From Moraxellaceae bacterium (GTDB lineage Bacteria > Pseudomonadota > Gammaproteobacteria > Pseudomonadales > Ketobacteraceae), in NCBI GenBank assembly GCA_002402125.1, contig NVVG01000277.1, forward strand, positions 1-7,573: a stretch of DNA of 7,573 bases, read 5' to 3'. Under the pieces are notes generated by a model. It searched no databases. It was not told the origin of the DNA and saw only the letters and a program-made list of their open reading frames with translations. Shown piece by piece: positions 1 to 5,276 of this stretch. Position 1 is the first letter of the stretch. Every line of letters begins with the position of its first letter. Both the position numbers and the translations under genes were made by a program.

Positions 1-79
1 TCCATCTGTCTGTTTTGGTTAAAACAACCTTATTGATACCTTTGCAAATAAGGCTGCTCATTATTTATAATCGCGACAA

Positions 80-168
80 TCTTTCTACGAGAGAACTCTC
101 CAGAAACACCCTTGACTTCAAAAGTCATATGTCTTTTTGGACTTCCCAGTTCATTGCTCTTGTTATAT
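80..168 (-). other. attC-like site after the two-helix membrane protein gene (outer end uncertain)
   Basis: The gene-side core GTTATAT (162-168) lies just past the stop codon of the 171-563 gene. It is repeated as the reverse complement ATATAAC at 578-584 upstream of that gene, and the match extends to 12 bases (162-173 against 573-584), so this cassette boundary is well supported. The far arm is not clear. AAGTC (near 123-127) can pair with GACTT (near 140-144), and GAACT near 93 can pair with AGTTC near 149, but I see no clean RYYYAAC core at the low end. The start coordinate is a guess. Nothing else recognisable lies in 1-79. Confidence 0.35.
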
Positions 169-170
169 TT

Positions 171-563
171 TTACATCCACGGTTTAGCATCAATGTTTGA
201 CTCCAATTCAATAAAGAGGTCATCTAAAACTATAAACGCTTCCTCTTTATCTTTTTCACTCAAAAGCCTTTCAAATTTAAGTTTTAATGAACTATATCGA
301 GTTCTGATTTCTTTGCATTTTTGTTGATGAGCTTCGCAGCCAAACCAACCATGAAAGCCAGTAAGTACACCACCAATAAGAGCCATATAACCAGGAGTAT
401 CACCAAAGTCAGTAGTGAGCACTGCAGCACCGCCAATAAATGCCAATAACGAGCCTCCAATAACAAAAATCATATTGGGATATCTAAGTAGCTTTAACCA
501 ACGGTCGTATTCATTAACTTTTTCACTACATCGTTTAATACGACTACTAATTGTTTCATGCAT
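171..563 (-). CDS. Two-helix membrane protein with flanking helices, SLATT-like (tentative)
   Basis: This 130-residue protein has a charged amphipathic N-terminal helix (residues 5-28), two hydrophobic segments (about 31-50 and 56-75) joined by a short turn (TDFGDTPGY), and a long charged helical tail (80-122). There is no signal peptide or catalytic motif. The layout of helix, tight transmembrane hairpin and long cytoplasmic helix resembles SLATT-type two-helix membrane domains, which are often effectors next to nucleotide-sensing defence proteins. That link is inferred from architecture only, and no sensor partner is present. The start is ATG at 563 with a weak AGG ribosome site about 8 bases upstream. 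Mini-element A, with its extended -10-like sequence at 637-645, lies immediately upstream and is the likely promoter. Matching 12-base boundaries on both sides mark it as an integron cassette. Confidence 0.75.
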   Translation of the reverse strand: MHETISSRIKRCSEKVNEYDRWLKLLRYPNMIFVIGGSLLAFIGGAAVLTTDFGDTPGYMALIGGVLTGFHGWFGCEAHQQKCKEIRTRYSSLKLKFERLLSEKDKEEAFIVLDDLFIELESNIDAKPWM

Positions 564-577
564 GATTCGACCTAAAA

Positions 578-635
578 ATATAACACTTGATTGAGACGCG
601 TGTATTCTGCGTCATTTTCAATTTAATTGTTAGGC
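578..635 (-). other. attC site A
   Basis: A 58-base inverted-repeat site with end cores ATATAAC (578-584) and GTTAGGC (629-635). The inner stem is GACGC/GCGTC around a 9-base loop. The outer arms TAACA...ATTGA and TCAAT...TGTTA pair imperfectly with unpaired extra bases, as in integron attC sites. It is nearly the same length and sequence as sites B (4228) and C (7304). Confidence 0.8.
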
Positions 636-757
636 CAGTGTACCAGAAGTTCTTATCAACCTAAAACCTACCTGTACGATATTCGGTCAGAATTCTCCAC
701 AATATAGTCATTCTGTCTTGTTTAGAGCTATTCGAGAAAACGCTTGGCGGACATAGC
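584..757 (-). repeat. Mini-element A (ORF-less promoter-bearing cassette unit)
   Basis: A unit of about 174 bases between the pLGIC attC and attC A. Positions 588-702 align closely with 4238-4353 (B) and 7314-7426 (C): attC, then the extended -10, then blocks matching TCGATATTTGGTCAG and TTTTCCACA. Its first bases on the coding strand, ATGTCCGC, also begin element F and the small ORF in D, but here the frame stops after eight codons. A longer conserved frame (ATGACTATATTGTGG...) stops after 16 residues. It carries no credible gene. Its outer core reads GCTATGT instead of GTTRRRY, so separate excision looks impaired. Confidence 0.65.
637..645 (-). promoter_or_regulatory. Extended -10 promoter candidate A
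   Basis: On the minus strand this reads TGGTACACT, a TGn extension followed by the -10-like TACACT. The -35 region is weak (TTTAGG at 17 bases). It points through attC A into the 171-563 gene, 74 bases downstream. The same nine bases occur at the same place in mini-elements B and C, with TATACT in D and E. Confidence 0.45.
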
Positions 758-822
758 GCCTCGCATCAGTGCAGGCTGGGCGCGCAGTGAACAGCCTGCC
801 CATTTACATACGATTGTTACGT
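751..822 (-). other. attC site of the ligand-gated channel cassette, one core decayed
   Basis: A 72-base inverted-repeat site directly after the channel gene. A perfect 8-base stem, GCAGGCTG (771-778) with CAGCCTGC (792-799), encloses a 13-base loop, and outer arms TCGCAT/ATACGA extend it. The end cores are ACATAGC (751-757) and GTTACGT (816-822). The gene-side core GTTACGT differs by one base from this cassette's start core GTTATGT (reverse complement of 2124-2130). The exchange-side core reads GCT rather than GTT on the coding strand, which should weaken recombination. Confidence 0.7.
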
Positions 823-857
823 ACGCCCGAAGAAGACAATCAAGCCGTCCGCAACCA

Positions 858-2000
858 TCACAGCACCCCAAACGTAATCGCGATCAGACATGCAAGCACG
901 AAAGGCCAGTAGCCGACCTTCACGAGAATGTTGCCCCCGTACATAATCATCCCGAAACGGCGCTTCGGCTTCAAAGAACAAATGCAGGCATTCGCTGTTG
1001 CAAGTACCAGCAACAAATACATCAAGATATAGAAATACTCGATGTAGACGATTCCTGATCCTGCGAATTGCTTGCGTAGTTGTATATGCGCAAGCATCAC
1101 CACGAAGAACAATGCCGAGGCGACTCCGATGAAACCCAACACGTTGAACCCGAGGCGATCCGCCAGTTCGCCCTTTTTGGTGATTGTTAGCAGCGCCACA
1201 AACAATAGCGTCGCGACCAGAAACAGCGGTAATAGGTTAACGATGAGAGCACTTTCAAATTTACGCAGGATAACGAAGTTGTAATGGAGCTCTGGAAAAC
1301 TGTGCCTGCCGATAAAATTGGTGGTGCCGAAATTGGTATCGTTGTCAGTTATTTTATAATCAAAAAAAGTATTTTCGCGTCGCCAAGTTGATAGCGTCAC
1401 CTCTTGATCGATTCCAAAGACATCGTGGAGGCCCGTAGACACGTAGGCCTCGAAGTCCGGAACCAATACAATATAGCGCGAAAACTGCTTGTGCCTCATA
1501 CGAACCGAAACAATTTTGTGATCGAACGGATAGGTTGCGTAAGCAAAGGGTTGGCGCAATCTCGCTTCGAAATACCAACCAATAACTTCCTCACCTGGAA
1601 CGCTTTTCCGATAGGTCTCTTGAAGTTTAAAACCAGAATTAACTCGATCGGGTAGGATGAAACCTACTTCTCCGTGTGCAGGTTTTAAGTCATCGTCCAC
1701 TCCATTTCGATAGCGTTGCCAGATGTAGCCAGTCAAGTTGACATAGGACGAATTAAAGAATTCGAGAGACTGAATATAGATACCAGTCTTGATTTTTCGG
1801 GGCGGCTCAATGAGGCCTAGGTCTGCAGCCGCAGAGTCTTCCCAGTATTCCTGCAGGAGCTCAAGGGTGGACTCCTCATTGACCAGTAAAGTTGGCTCAA
1901 CAGCATGCTCGTTTAACTGCATCCATAGAATCAGTAAAATGGCGACTAATATGGCGGAGACTATTGCTGACCGGCCCCATAAAGTTTTATGCTGCATCAC
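858..2000 (-). CDS. Pentameric ligand-gated ion channel (Cys-loop receptor superfamily) homologue
   Basis: 380 residues. The order is an N-terminal hydrophobic helix (11-28), an extracytoplasmic beta-rich domain (about 60-248), and four transmembrane helices M1-M4 (about 251-273, 284-306, 316-342, 356-379). The family signature is in ATYPFDHKIVSVRM (155-168), the YPFD Pro-loop that in prokaryotic channels such as GLIC lacks the two cysteines. The run SFPELHYNFV before M1 also fits, and the protein ends right after M4 as in bacterial members. M2 has few Ser/Thr residues, so whether it forms a conducting pore is open, and the ligand is unknown. The N-terminal helix is an addition to the GLIC plan and could be a signal anchor. 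GTG at 2000 (AAGG about 9 bases upstream) or ATG at 1997 could start translation. The gene looks more GC-rich than its neighbours, consistent with separate acquisition as a cassette. Confidence 0.82.
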   Translation of the reverse strand: MMQHKTLWGRSAIVSAILVAILLILWMQLNEHAVEPTLLVNEESTLELLQEYWEDSAAADLGLIEPPRKIKTGIYIQSLEFFNSSYVNLTGYIWQRYRNGVDDDLKPAHGEVGFILPDRVNSGFKLQETYRKSVPGEEVIGWYFEARLRQPFAYATYPFDHKIVSVRMRHKQFSRYIVLVPDFEAYVSTGLHDVFGIDQEVTLSTWRRENTFFDYKITDNDTNFGTTNFIGRHSFPELHYNFVILRKFESALIVNLLPLFLVATLLFVALLTITKKGELADRLGFNVLGFIGVASALFFVVMLAHIQLRKQFAGSGIVYIEYFYILMYLLLVLATANACICSLKPKRRFGMIMYGGNILVKVGYWPFVLACLIAITFGVL

Positions 2001-2013
2001 TGGAATACACCTT

Positions 2014-2070
2014 TCAGTCTAACTCATTATTACACCCTGGGCAGAAAGTCGCATCGACCGCACTCATCAT
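2014..2070 (-). CDS. Possible 18-residue CPGC leader peptide ahead of the channel gene
   Basis: A short frame reads MMSAVDATFCPGCNNELD and stops 14 bases before the channel start. An AGGGG ribosome-site candidate lies about 8 bases upstream of its first ATG. The CxxC pair resembles half a zinc ribbon, and it starts M(M)SA like the small ORF in mini-element D. It could be a translated leader, a relic of a small zinc-ribbon ORF, or chance. The rest of the leader (2071-2123) shows nothing recognisable. Confidence 0.3.
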   Translation of the reverse strand: MMSAVDATFCPGCNNELD

Positions 2071-2123
2071 CGATAACGCCCCTGCGCCATGCTTTGGGCT
2101 CGTATTTCTGAAATATCAGGTAC

Positions 2124-2174
2124 ACATAACGTCTCAAACTGCCGCCGGAGGACGATAGCTTTGTCTTGTTATAC
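2124..2174 (-). other. attC site of the MAPEG cassette
   Basis: End cores ACATAAC (2124-2130) and GTTATAC (2168-2174) enclose 37 bases. The outer stem ATAAC/GTTAT and CAAA/TTTG pair, while the inner stem is weak and GC-rich. The gene-side core overlaps the MAPEG stop codon and is the exact reverse complement of GTATAAC at 2684-2690, the start of the same cassette, which supports the boundary better than the hairpin does. Confidence 0.6.
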
Positions 2175-2672
2175 ATTGCCCGTTATTACCCAGTAAACAG
2201 AAGTAGCAACGGATAGCACAGCGATATAGTACCCTATTACAAAGCCTACAAAACGGTTGGTTGGCTTAGATTTATAAGTAAAGTAATAGATTAGCCTGCC
2301 GACAGAAAAAATACAGGCCTGAATTGGCACTAACTTAATGAATACTATTGGAGCCACCATACCAAGAGTAAGGGCAGATAGTACATTTATTATAGTTTGC
2401 TCCACAGTGTTGCTTAAATATGCTTTATTGAAGGTCAACTGTTTCGAGCTAGCATAACCTAAGATTAGATCTTCGGATGCGAATCTTGTAAACAGAGTGA
2501 TATGTATCCCGAAAAATAGCGGAAGCGCAAACAGAGCTGACCAAGTCAAAGTATATGTTATTCGATCTGGTGAATCTGGAGATGGGAATATGAACCACAG
2601 TGACAGAACCAAAAAAACGATCGATACAAATCCGATAAATATCTGTTTTGTTACCTTTCCTTTATGCTCCAT
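2169..2672 (-). CDS. MAPEG-family membrane protein
   Basis: 167 residues with four membrane segments (about 8-28, 42-62, 94-118, 143-165). Family hallmarks are the NTVEQ motif at 88-92 before the third segment and GRLIYY at 125-130, followed by P-x-x-R and GF (140-144), as in MAPEG proteins (membrane-associated proteins in eicosanoid and glutathione metabolism). Bacterial members are integral membrane proteins often linked to glutathione conjugation or peroxide reduction; the substrate here is unknown. The start is ATG at 2672 with AGGA 5 bases upstream. The D element precedes it, with a TGGTATACT promoter candidate, and the small D ORF overlaps its first 22 bases in another frame. Confidence 0.82.
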   Translation of the reverse strand: MEHKGKVTKQIFIGFVSIVFLVLSLWFIFPSPDSPDRITYTLTWSALFALPLFFGIHITLFTRFASEDLILGYASSKQLTFNKAYLSNTVEQTIINVLSALTLGMVAPIVFIKLVPIQACIFSVGRLIYYFTYKSKPTNRFVGFVIGYYIAVLSVATSVYWVITGNV

Positions 2673-2848
2673 GATTTCCTACTGTATAACACTTTATTGG
2701 GACGCATTTTTTGCGTCGCTTTCAAATACATTGTTAGAGTATACCAGGGATCGGCCTTTCCTCTAGTCCAGATAATATGCTCCTTTCTTCCACATTCCGG
2801 ACATTGGCGACATCGATTTAAACTATCGAAATAATCCAAAGCGGACAT
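2651..2848 (-). CDS. Small zinc-ribbon-like ORF of mini-element D
   Basis: 65 residues starting MSALDYFDSL, with cysteines C13, C16 and C19 (CRQCPECG) and H24. It has only half the ligands of a usual zinc ribbon, so metal binding may need a partner or dimer. ATG at 2848 lies 12 bases after the upstream cassette boundary with no clear ribosome site. The frame continues through the promoter-like TGGTATACT (codons W-Y-T) and the whole attC, ending inside the MAPEG gene, so the C-terminal third may be read-through of site sequence. F keeps a similar CPVCGNSC frame (6235-6366), E an eroded copy with the key cysteines lost, and A-C more diverged relatives. This suggests an ancestral small gene of which D is the best-preserved copy. 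Confidence 0.45.
   Translation of the reverse strand: MSALDYFDSLNRCRQCPECGRKEHIIWTRGKADPWYTLTMYLKATQKMRPNKVLYSRKSWSIKER
2684..2739 (-). other. attC site D
   Basis: A 56-base site with cores GTATAAC (2684-2690) and GTTAGAG (2733-2739). A perfect inner hairpin, GACGCA/TGCGTC, has a short T-rich loop, and the TATAAC/GTTAG outer arms pair imperfectly. It is related to sites A, B, C and the decayed site E. Confidence 0.72.
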
Positions 2849-2861
2849 AATAAATGCTAAC
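2690..2861 (-). repeat. Mini-element D
   Basis: A 172-base unit between the methyltransferase attC and attC D. It shares its attC and promoter block with E (GCGTCGCTT, then CAAATA and AGTATACCAG), its start ATGTCCGC with A and F, and the CxxCG coding block with F. Its boundary cores (GTTAGCA on one side, GTTAGAG on the other) agree at only five of seven positions, unlike the gene cassettes. Confidence 0.6.
2738..2746 (-). promoter_or_regulatory. Extended -10 promoter candidate D
   Basis: The minus strand reads TGGTATACT, five of six matches to TATAAT plus the TG extension. No good -35 is visible at 17 bases. It points into the MAPEG gene, 66 bases downstream. GTATAC is palindromic, so direction rests on the TG and on conservation with the other elements. 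Confidence 0.45.
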
Positions 2862-2942
2862 GGCGGAAACAGACCCGTGCTTATTTTTGCACTCTTATTG
2901 TGATTACTCCCTGCCTGGCAGGTCGGGATTTCTACGTAACCG
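2855..2942 (-). other. attC-like site after the methyltransferase gene
   Basis: The low core is TGCTAAC (2855-2861). The arm CGGCGGAAACAGACC can pair imperfectly with GGTCGGGATTTCTACG (2921-2936). Inside are two small hairpins, GTGC/GCAC and CCTGC/GCAGG. The expected gene-side core, from the cassette start GTTAGGC, is not found here; the nearest is GCTAGGC at 2986-2992, inside the last codons of the gene, so the site may instead span 2855-2992. Confidence 0.45.
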
Positions 2943-2972
2943 ACAGCATACCGGATTACGCCATAGACGATC

Positions 2973-3593
2973 TCAACTAATCTTCGCTAGGCCGCGATAG
3001 TTAAATCCCGCTATTTTCGGTGTGCTCCGAGTATATTCTGTTTCCAATAACGTAATATTAAATCCTGCATCCTCTATATACTGAGAGATTGGTCTATTTA
3101 GATGACACCCACCCCCTAGTATCTTCCAGTACGGCGTTATTCTATTTTGCCATTTTAGAACGGATGCATCTGGAGCAGCCCCATGCTCACTAAAAATCAG
3201 CTTCCCCCCAGGTCGAAGCACCCTACGCATCTGTTGCAGTGCTAACTGCCAATCAGGAATGGTACACAATGTATATGTCATCAAAACAGTATCAACGGAG
3301 TTATCCTCTAGGGGAATTTGTTCGCCCGGGAGATCCAACCACCTAACTTCAATCGGTGTTTGACTTATATTTTTCTTGGCTCGTCTTCTCATGCCAATAG
3401 ATGGTTCCAACCCCCACACAAAATCAACTTTACTGGCGTCATAAAATGGAAGATTATGACCAGACCCCATTCCCACTTCTAATACCCTTCCCTCAGCCAT
3501 TGGCACAATTTTTCTCCTATGCTCTTGAGCTGGTGCTGCCCCACATGCTTTGTCAACTATATAGGGAAGGCAATAATCTTCATAAAACCCCAT
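2973..3593 (-). CDS. Class I SAM-dependent methyltransferase (UbiE/METTL7-like)
   Basis: 206 residues with a Rossmann-fold methyltransferase core. Motif I is VLEVGMGSG (37-45), the acidic post-I residue is in GLEPS (61-65), motif IV lies in DTVLMTYTLC (101-110), and LRPGG with the following strand KLIFSEHG is at 126-138. These are the classic S-adenosylmethionine-binding elements of the Methyltransf_11 group. The later HLNRPISQYIEDAGF region resembles METTL7-type proteins, which methylate small molecules. The substrate cannot be told from sequence, and no quinone or cofactor genes are near. The start is ATG at 3593 with GGAGA 7 bases upstream. The cassette starts at 3638 directly after the phosphatase attC, so transcription probably comes from promoter B through the phosphatase gene. 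Confidence 0.88.
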   Translation of the reverse strand: MGFYEDYCLPYIVDKACGAAPAQEHRRKIVPMAEGRVLEVGMGSGHNLPFYDASKVDFVWGLEPSIGMRRRAKKNISQTPIEVRWLDLPGEQIPLEDNSVDTVLMTYTLCTIPDWQLALQQMRRVLRPGGKLIFSEHGAAPDASVLKWQNRITPYWKILGGGCHLNRPISQYIEDAGFNITLLETEYTRSTPKIAGFNYRGLAKIS

Positions 3594-3631
3594 GTTGTTG
3601 TCTCCATAGGTTTATAATCGTGAATCAAAAG

Positions 3632-3689
3632 GCCTAACCTTAAAACTAGTAGCTCCTCTTCTTGCTACAGTTTTAAGGTCTGGTTAAGT
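3632..3689 (-). other. attC site of the phosphatase-like cassette
   Basis: A 58-base site with textbook cores GCCTAAC (3632-3638) and GTTAAGT (3683-3689). A long stem, CCTTAAAAC and GTAGC pairing with GCTAC and TTTTAAGG, has a two-base mismatch and a 10-base loop. The gene-side core is the exact reverse complement of ACTTAAC at 4228-4234, the match extending to 11 bases, which defines the cassette as 3638-4234. The hairpin could also act as a weak terminator. Confidence 0.88.
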
Positions 3690-3701
3690 ATACGGGGATC
3701 T

Positions 3702-4211
3702 TTAATCTGTAAATTCTTTCCAAACTCCAAATGGTACCCATATTTTGGATAATTCCTTTTTTGCGCTTTGACATTGTTCGCCTAACACATTACAACGATA
3801 CCTATAGATAAATGCAGATACTCGCATATTTGCAGCACAATGAACCCATACATTTTTACCAGTGAAAGCTTTCATGTGGCCCTCAAAATCGTTGTAATTT
3901 TCTTCCGTAGGGTTACTGAAATCAACTGGTATATGAATATAATTTATTCCAAGGTTGGCCAGAATTTCAGATTCATTTTTCAGCGAATTTTCCGTATTAA
4001 GAGGAGCCAAATTGATAACGTTTTCGAAACCAGCGTCTCTAATTGTAATGAACTGTTTCTCGGTAGGCTGACCAGAGGTACTAATAAATTCACCGATTTC
4101 AAGATAGTTGTAAATATCTTGAAGCGATTCAGATTTTATTTCTAAAGGAGTATATTTACCTAATAGCGACTTTAAGAACCCCAAGGCTGTCTTCACAGTA
4201 TTTAACGCCAC
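3702..4211 (-). CDS. Dual-specificity/tyrosine phosphatase-like protein (DUF442-type fold)
   Basis: 169 residues. STSGQPTEKQF (44-54) opens the fold, as in the DUF442 (beta-lactamase hydrolase-like) phosphatases, followed by DAGFENVINL, the strand INYIHIPVDF with a possible general-acid D97, and the active-site strand and loop WVHCAANMRVSAF (122-134). The loop has Cys125 and Arg130 with four residues between, one fewer than the classical CX5R signature; as I recall this occurs in the family, so I do not call it defective. The target is unknown. The start is GTG at 4211, chosen for the excellent AAGGAG five bases upstream. Mini-element B with its promoter candidate lies directly upstream. Confidence 0.82.
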   Translation of the reverse strand: MALNTVKTALGFLKSLLGKYTPLEIKSESLQDIYNYLEIGEFISTSGQPTEKQFITIRDAGFENVINLAPLNTENSLKNESEILANLGINYIHIPVDFSNPTEENYNDFEGHMKAFTGKNVWVHCAANMRVSAFIYRYRCNVLGEQCQSAKKELSKIWVPFGVWKEFTD

Positions 4212-4227
4212 TTTTTCTCCTTGGTAT

Positions 4228-4285
4228 ACTTAACGCATGATTGAGACGCGCGTATATTGCGTCGTTTCTAAATAATTTGTTAGGC
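4228..4285 (-). other. attC site B
   Basis: A 58-base site with consensus cores ACTTAAC (4228-4234) and GTTAGGC (4279-4285), GACGCG...TGCGTC inner pairing and AT-rich imperfect outer arms. It is very similar to sites A and C. Confidence 0.82.
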
Positions 4286-4394
4286 CAGTGTACCAGACAC
4301 CCTTATTAACCTAAAACCAAGCTGCTCGATATTTGGTCAGGATTTTCCACAAAGCTGCCTGATCAAACTAATCTATCAGTGAATCATATTTAGC
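4234..4394 (-). repeat. Mini-element B
   Basis: A unit of about 160 bases between the DinB gene's site and attC B. Positions 4238-4353 align with A and C. A short frame conserved with A (LWKILTKYRAAWF then stop) is present, but no credible gene. The outer boundary core ATTTAGC (4388-4394) has AGC where AAC is expected, the same change as in A and E. Confidence 0.6.
4287..4295 (-). promoter_or_regulatory. Extended -10 promoter candidate B
   Basis: The minus strand reads TGGTACACT, identical to A and C, with a weak TTTAGG at the -35 position (17-base spacing). It faces the phosphatase-like gene, 75 bases downstream across attC B. Confidence 0.45.
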
Positions 4395-4455
4395 TAAAGC
4401 TGTCATTTATCACGCTCAAGTAAAGTGCGTCGCCAGTCGTCATTTATTTGATATC
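4388..4455 (-). other. Decayed attC-like site after the DinB gene
   Basis: The stretch has ATTTAGC at 4388, an inner ACGC/GCGT pairing, the block GCGTCGC also seen in sites B, D and E, and a CATTTAT direct repeat. No intact GTTRRRY is found at the gene side. I read it as an eroded site, placed mainly by position and by the element lengths. Confidence 0.35.
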
Positions 4456-4468
4456 TGCTCCCACGCTC

Positions 4469-4993
4469 TTAAAATTGATCTTTTATATATATTAAATCAG
4501 TAAGACCGTAATCTACTCCTTGCTGACTTAGCATTGCTGTAATCTGCCCTCGATGATGGGTTTGATGGTTAAACCAATGTAACAAAATATACTCTAACCG
4601 GTTCGCCATCTTGCTGCCTTGCGATGTTTGGTATTCAATATCCTTATCCAAATCAGTTCTAGATAGGCCGCAGATATAGCTTATGATTTCCTCATCAATT
4701 CTAGCCCTATTTCCATACAGAATATCGATATCCTTATACAAAATCTGGTCCAGACTTTTAATATAGATTTTTTCACCATCAGGATCATAAAGATTGAAGA
4801 ACGATTTGTCACCGCTACATCTCGACAGCCAAAATATATCGCCGATCAGAAGATGATTCAACGTACTTAAAATAGAACCAAAGAAAGTTTTCTGATCTTT
4901 GGCGATACTTTCTTGACCAAGCTTCTGACTTTTTTCGTAGATGCTTTGATTCATCCATCGATTATATTTTGCAAGTACAATAAAACCATCCAT
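4469..4993 (-). CDS. DinB-family (YfiT/DinB fold) putative metal-dependent protein
   Basis: 174 residues, the usual DinB-fold length. The start resembles the family's first helix (FIVLAKYNRWMNQSIYE). The metal-binding histidines appear as H47 in STLNHLLIGD and H143 with H147 in WFNHQTHHRGQI (141-151), the H...HxxxH triad of this four-helix fold. Members include thiol-dependent S-transferases (bacillithiol, mycothiol) and many DNA-damage-inducible proteins of unknown activity; the reaction here is not predictable. The start is ATG at 4993 with AAGGAG seven bases upstream. Promoter candidate E lies 72 bases upstream, and the GST gene is in the next cassette. Confidence 0.85.
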   Translation of the reverse strand: MDGFIVLAKYNRWMNQSIYEKSQKLGQESIAKDQKTFFGSILSTLNHLLIGDIFWLSRCSGDKSFFNLYDPDGEKIYIKSLDQILYKDIDILYGNRARIDEEIISYICGLSRTDLDKDIEYQTSQGSKMANRLEYILLHWFNHQTHHRGQITAMLSQQGVDYGLTDLIYIKDQF

Positions 4994-5010
4994 TTTAAAG
5001 CTCCTTCTTA

Positions 5011-5066
5011 GTATCTCAATTTTGAGACTCGTGCTTATTGCGTCGCTTACAAATAACTTGATAGAG
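5011..5066 (-). other. Decayed attC site E
   Basis: It aligns along its length with attC D (matching GCGTCGCTT, CAAATA and TAGAG at the same spacing), but both cores are damaged: GTATCTC where D has GTATAAC, and GATAGAG where D has GTTAGAG. The inner stem is also disrupted. A new palindrome, TCTCAATTTTGAGA, occupies one arm. It is unlikely to recombine. Confidence 0.6.
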
Positions 5067-5182
5067 TATACCAGAAATACGACCTATCTCTAGATTGCCA
5101 AGAAGACAGCTACTTCCACCTTCCAGGCTGCGTGATAAAATTATGCACAAGCGGTCATTCGTCAGGGGCTATTACACATAGC
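5017..5182 (-). repeat. Mini-element E
   Basis: About 165 bases between the GST gene's site and the DinB gene. The block 5071-5135 aligns with the cysteine-coding block of F (GTGGAAGTAGCTGTCTT against GTGGAAATAGTTGTCTT), but the codons of the first two cysteines have changed (TGT to AGC and GGT). The outer boundary ACATAGC (5176-5182) has the AGC core change. No intact gene is present. Confidence 0.5.
5065..5073 (-). promoter_or_regulatory. Extended -10 promoter candidate E
   Basis: The minus strand reads TGGTATACT, identical to D, although the adjoining attC is badly decayed. That persistence hints at selection on the promoter rather than the recombination site. No clear -35 is seen. It points into the DinB gene. 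Confidence 0.45.
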
Positions 5183-5272
5183 TAGGCGTCCAAAATCACT
5201 ATACCACTACAGACAGTTCATCTAAATCGAGTGAAAGGTTATTCTCGATTCCTCAAAGTTGAACAGTTGACC
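5176..5272 (-). other. Possible attC-like site after the GST gene
   Basis: ACATAGC (5176-5182) and GTTGACC (5266-5272, four bases from the stop codon) sit where cores are expected, and an AATCGAG/CTCGATT 7-base inverted repeat with a 12-base loop lies between (about 5225-5252). Arm pairing is poor, so this is placed largely by position. The inverted repeat could instead be a weak terminator. Confidence 0.3.
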
Positions 5273-5276
5273 TATA

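Noticed and set aside
744..1058. Plus-strand open frame of 104 codons
   Set aside because: It lies over the pLGIC attC and antisense to the channel gene, has no ribosome site and is low-complexity Arg/Gln/His-rich; a shadow frame.
3638..3683. Strong hairpin read as an intrinsic terminator
   Set aside because: It has attC cores at both ends that match the cassette start, and no U-tract follows on the minus strand; attC explains it better.
3840..4145. Plus-strand open frame of 101 codons
   Set aside because: Entirely antisense to the phosphatase-like gene, whose conserved motifs are in the minus frame.
858..5276. A coordinated detoxification operon (GST, MAPEG, DinB, methyltransferase)
   Set aside because: The genes sit in separate cassettes with their own recombination sites and mini-elements; shared theme may be chance.
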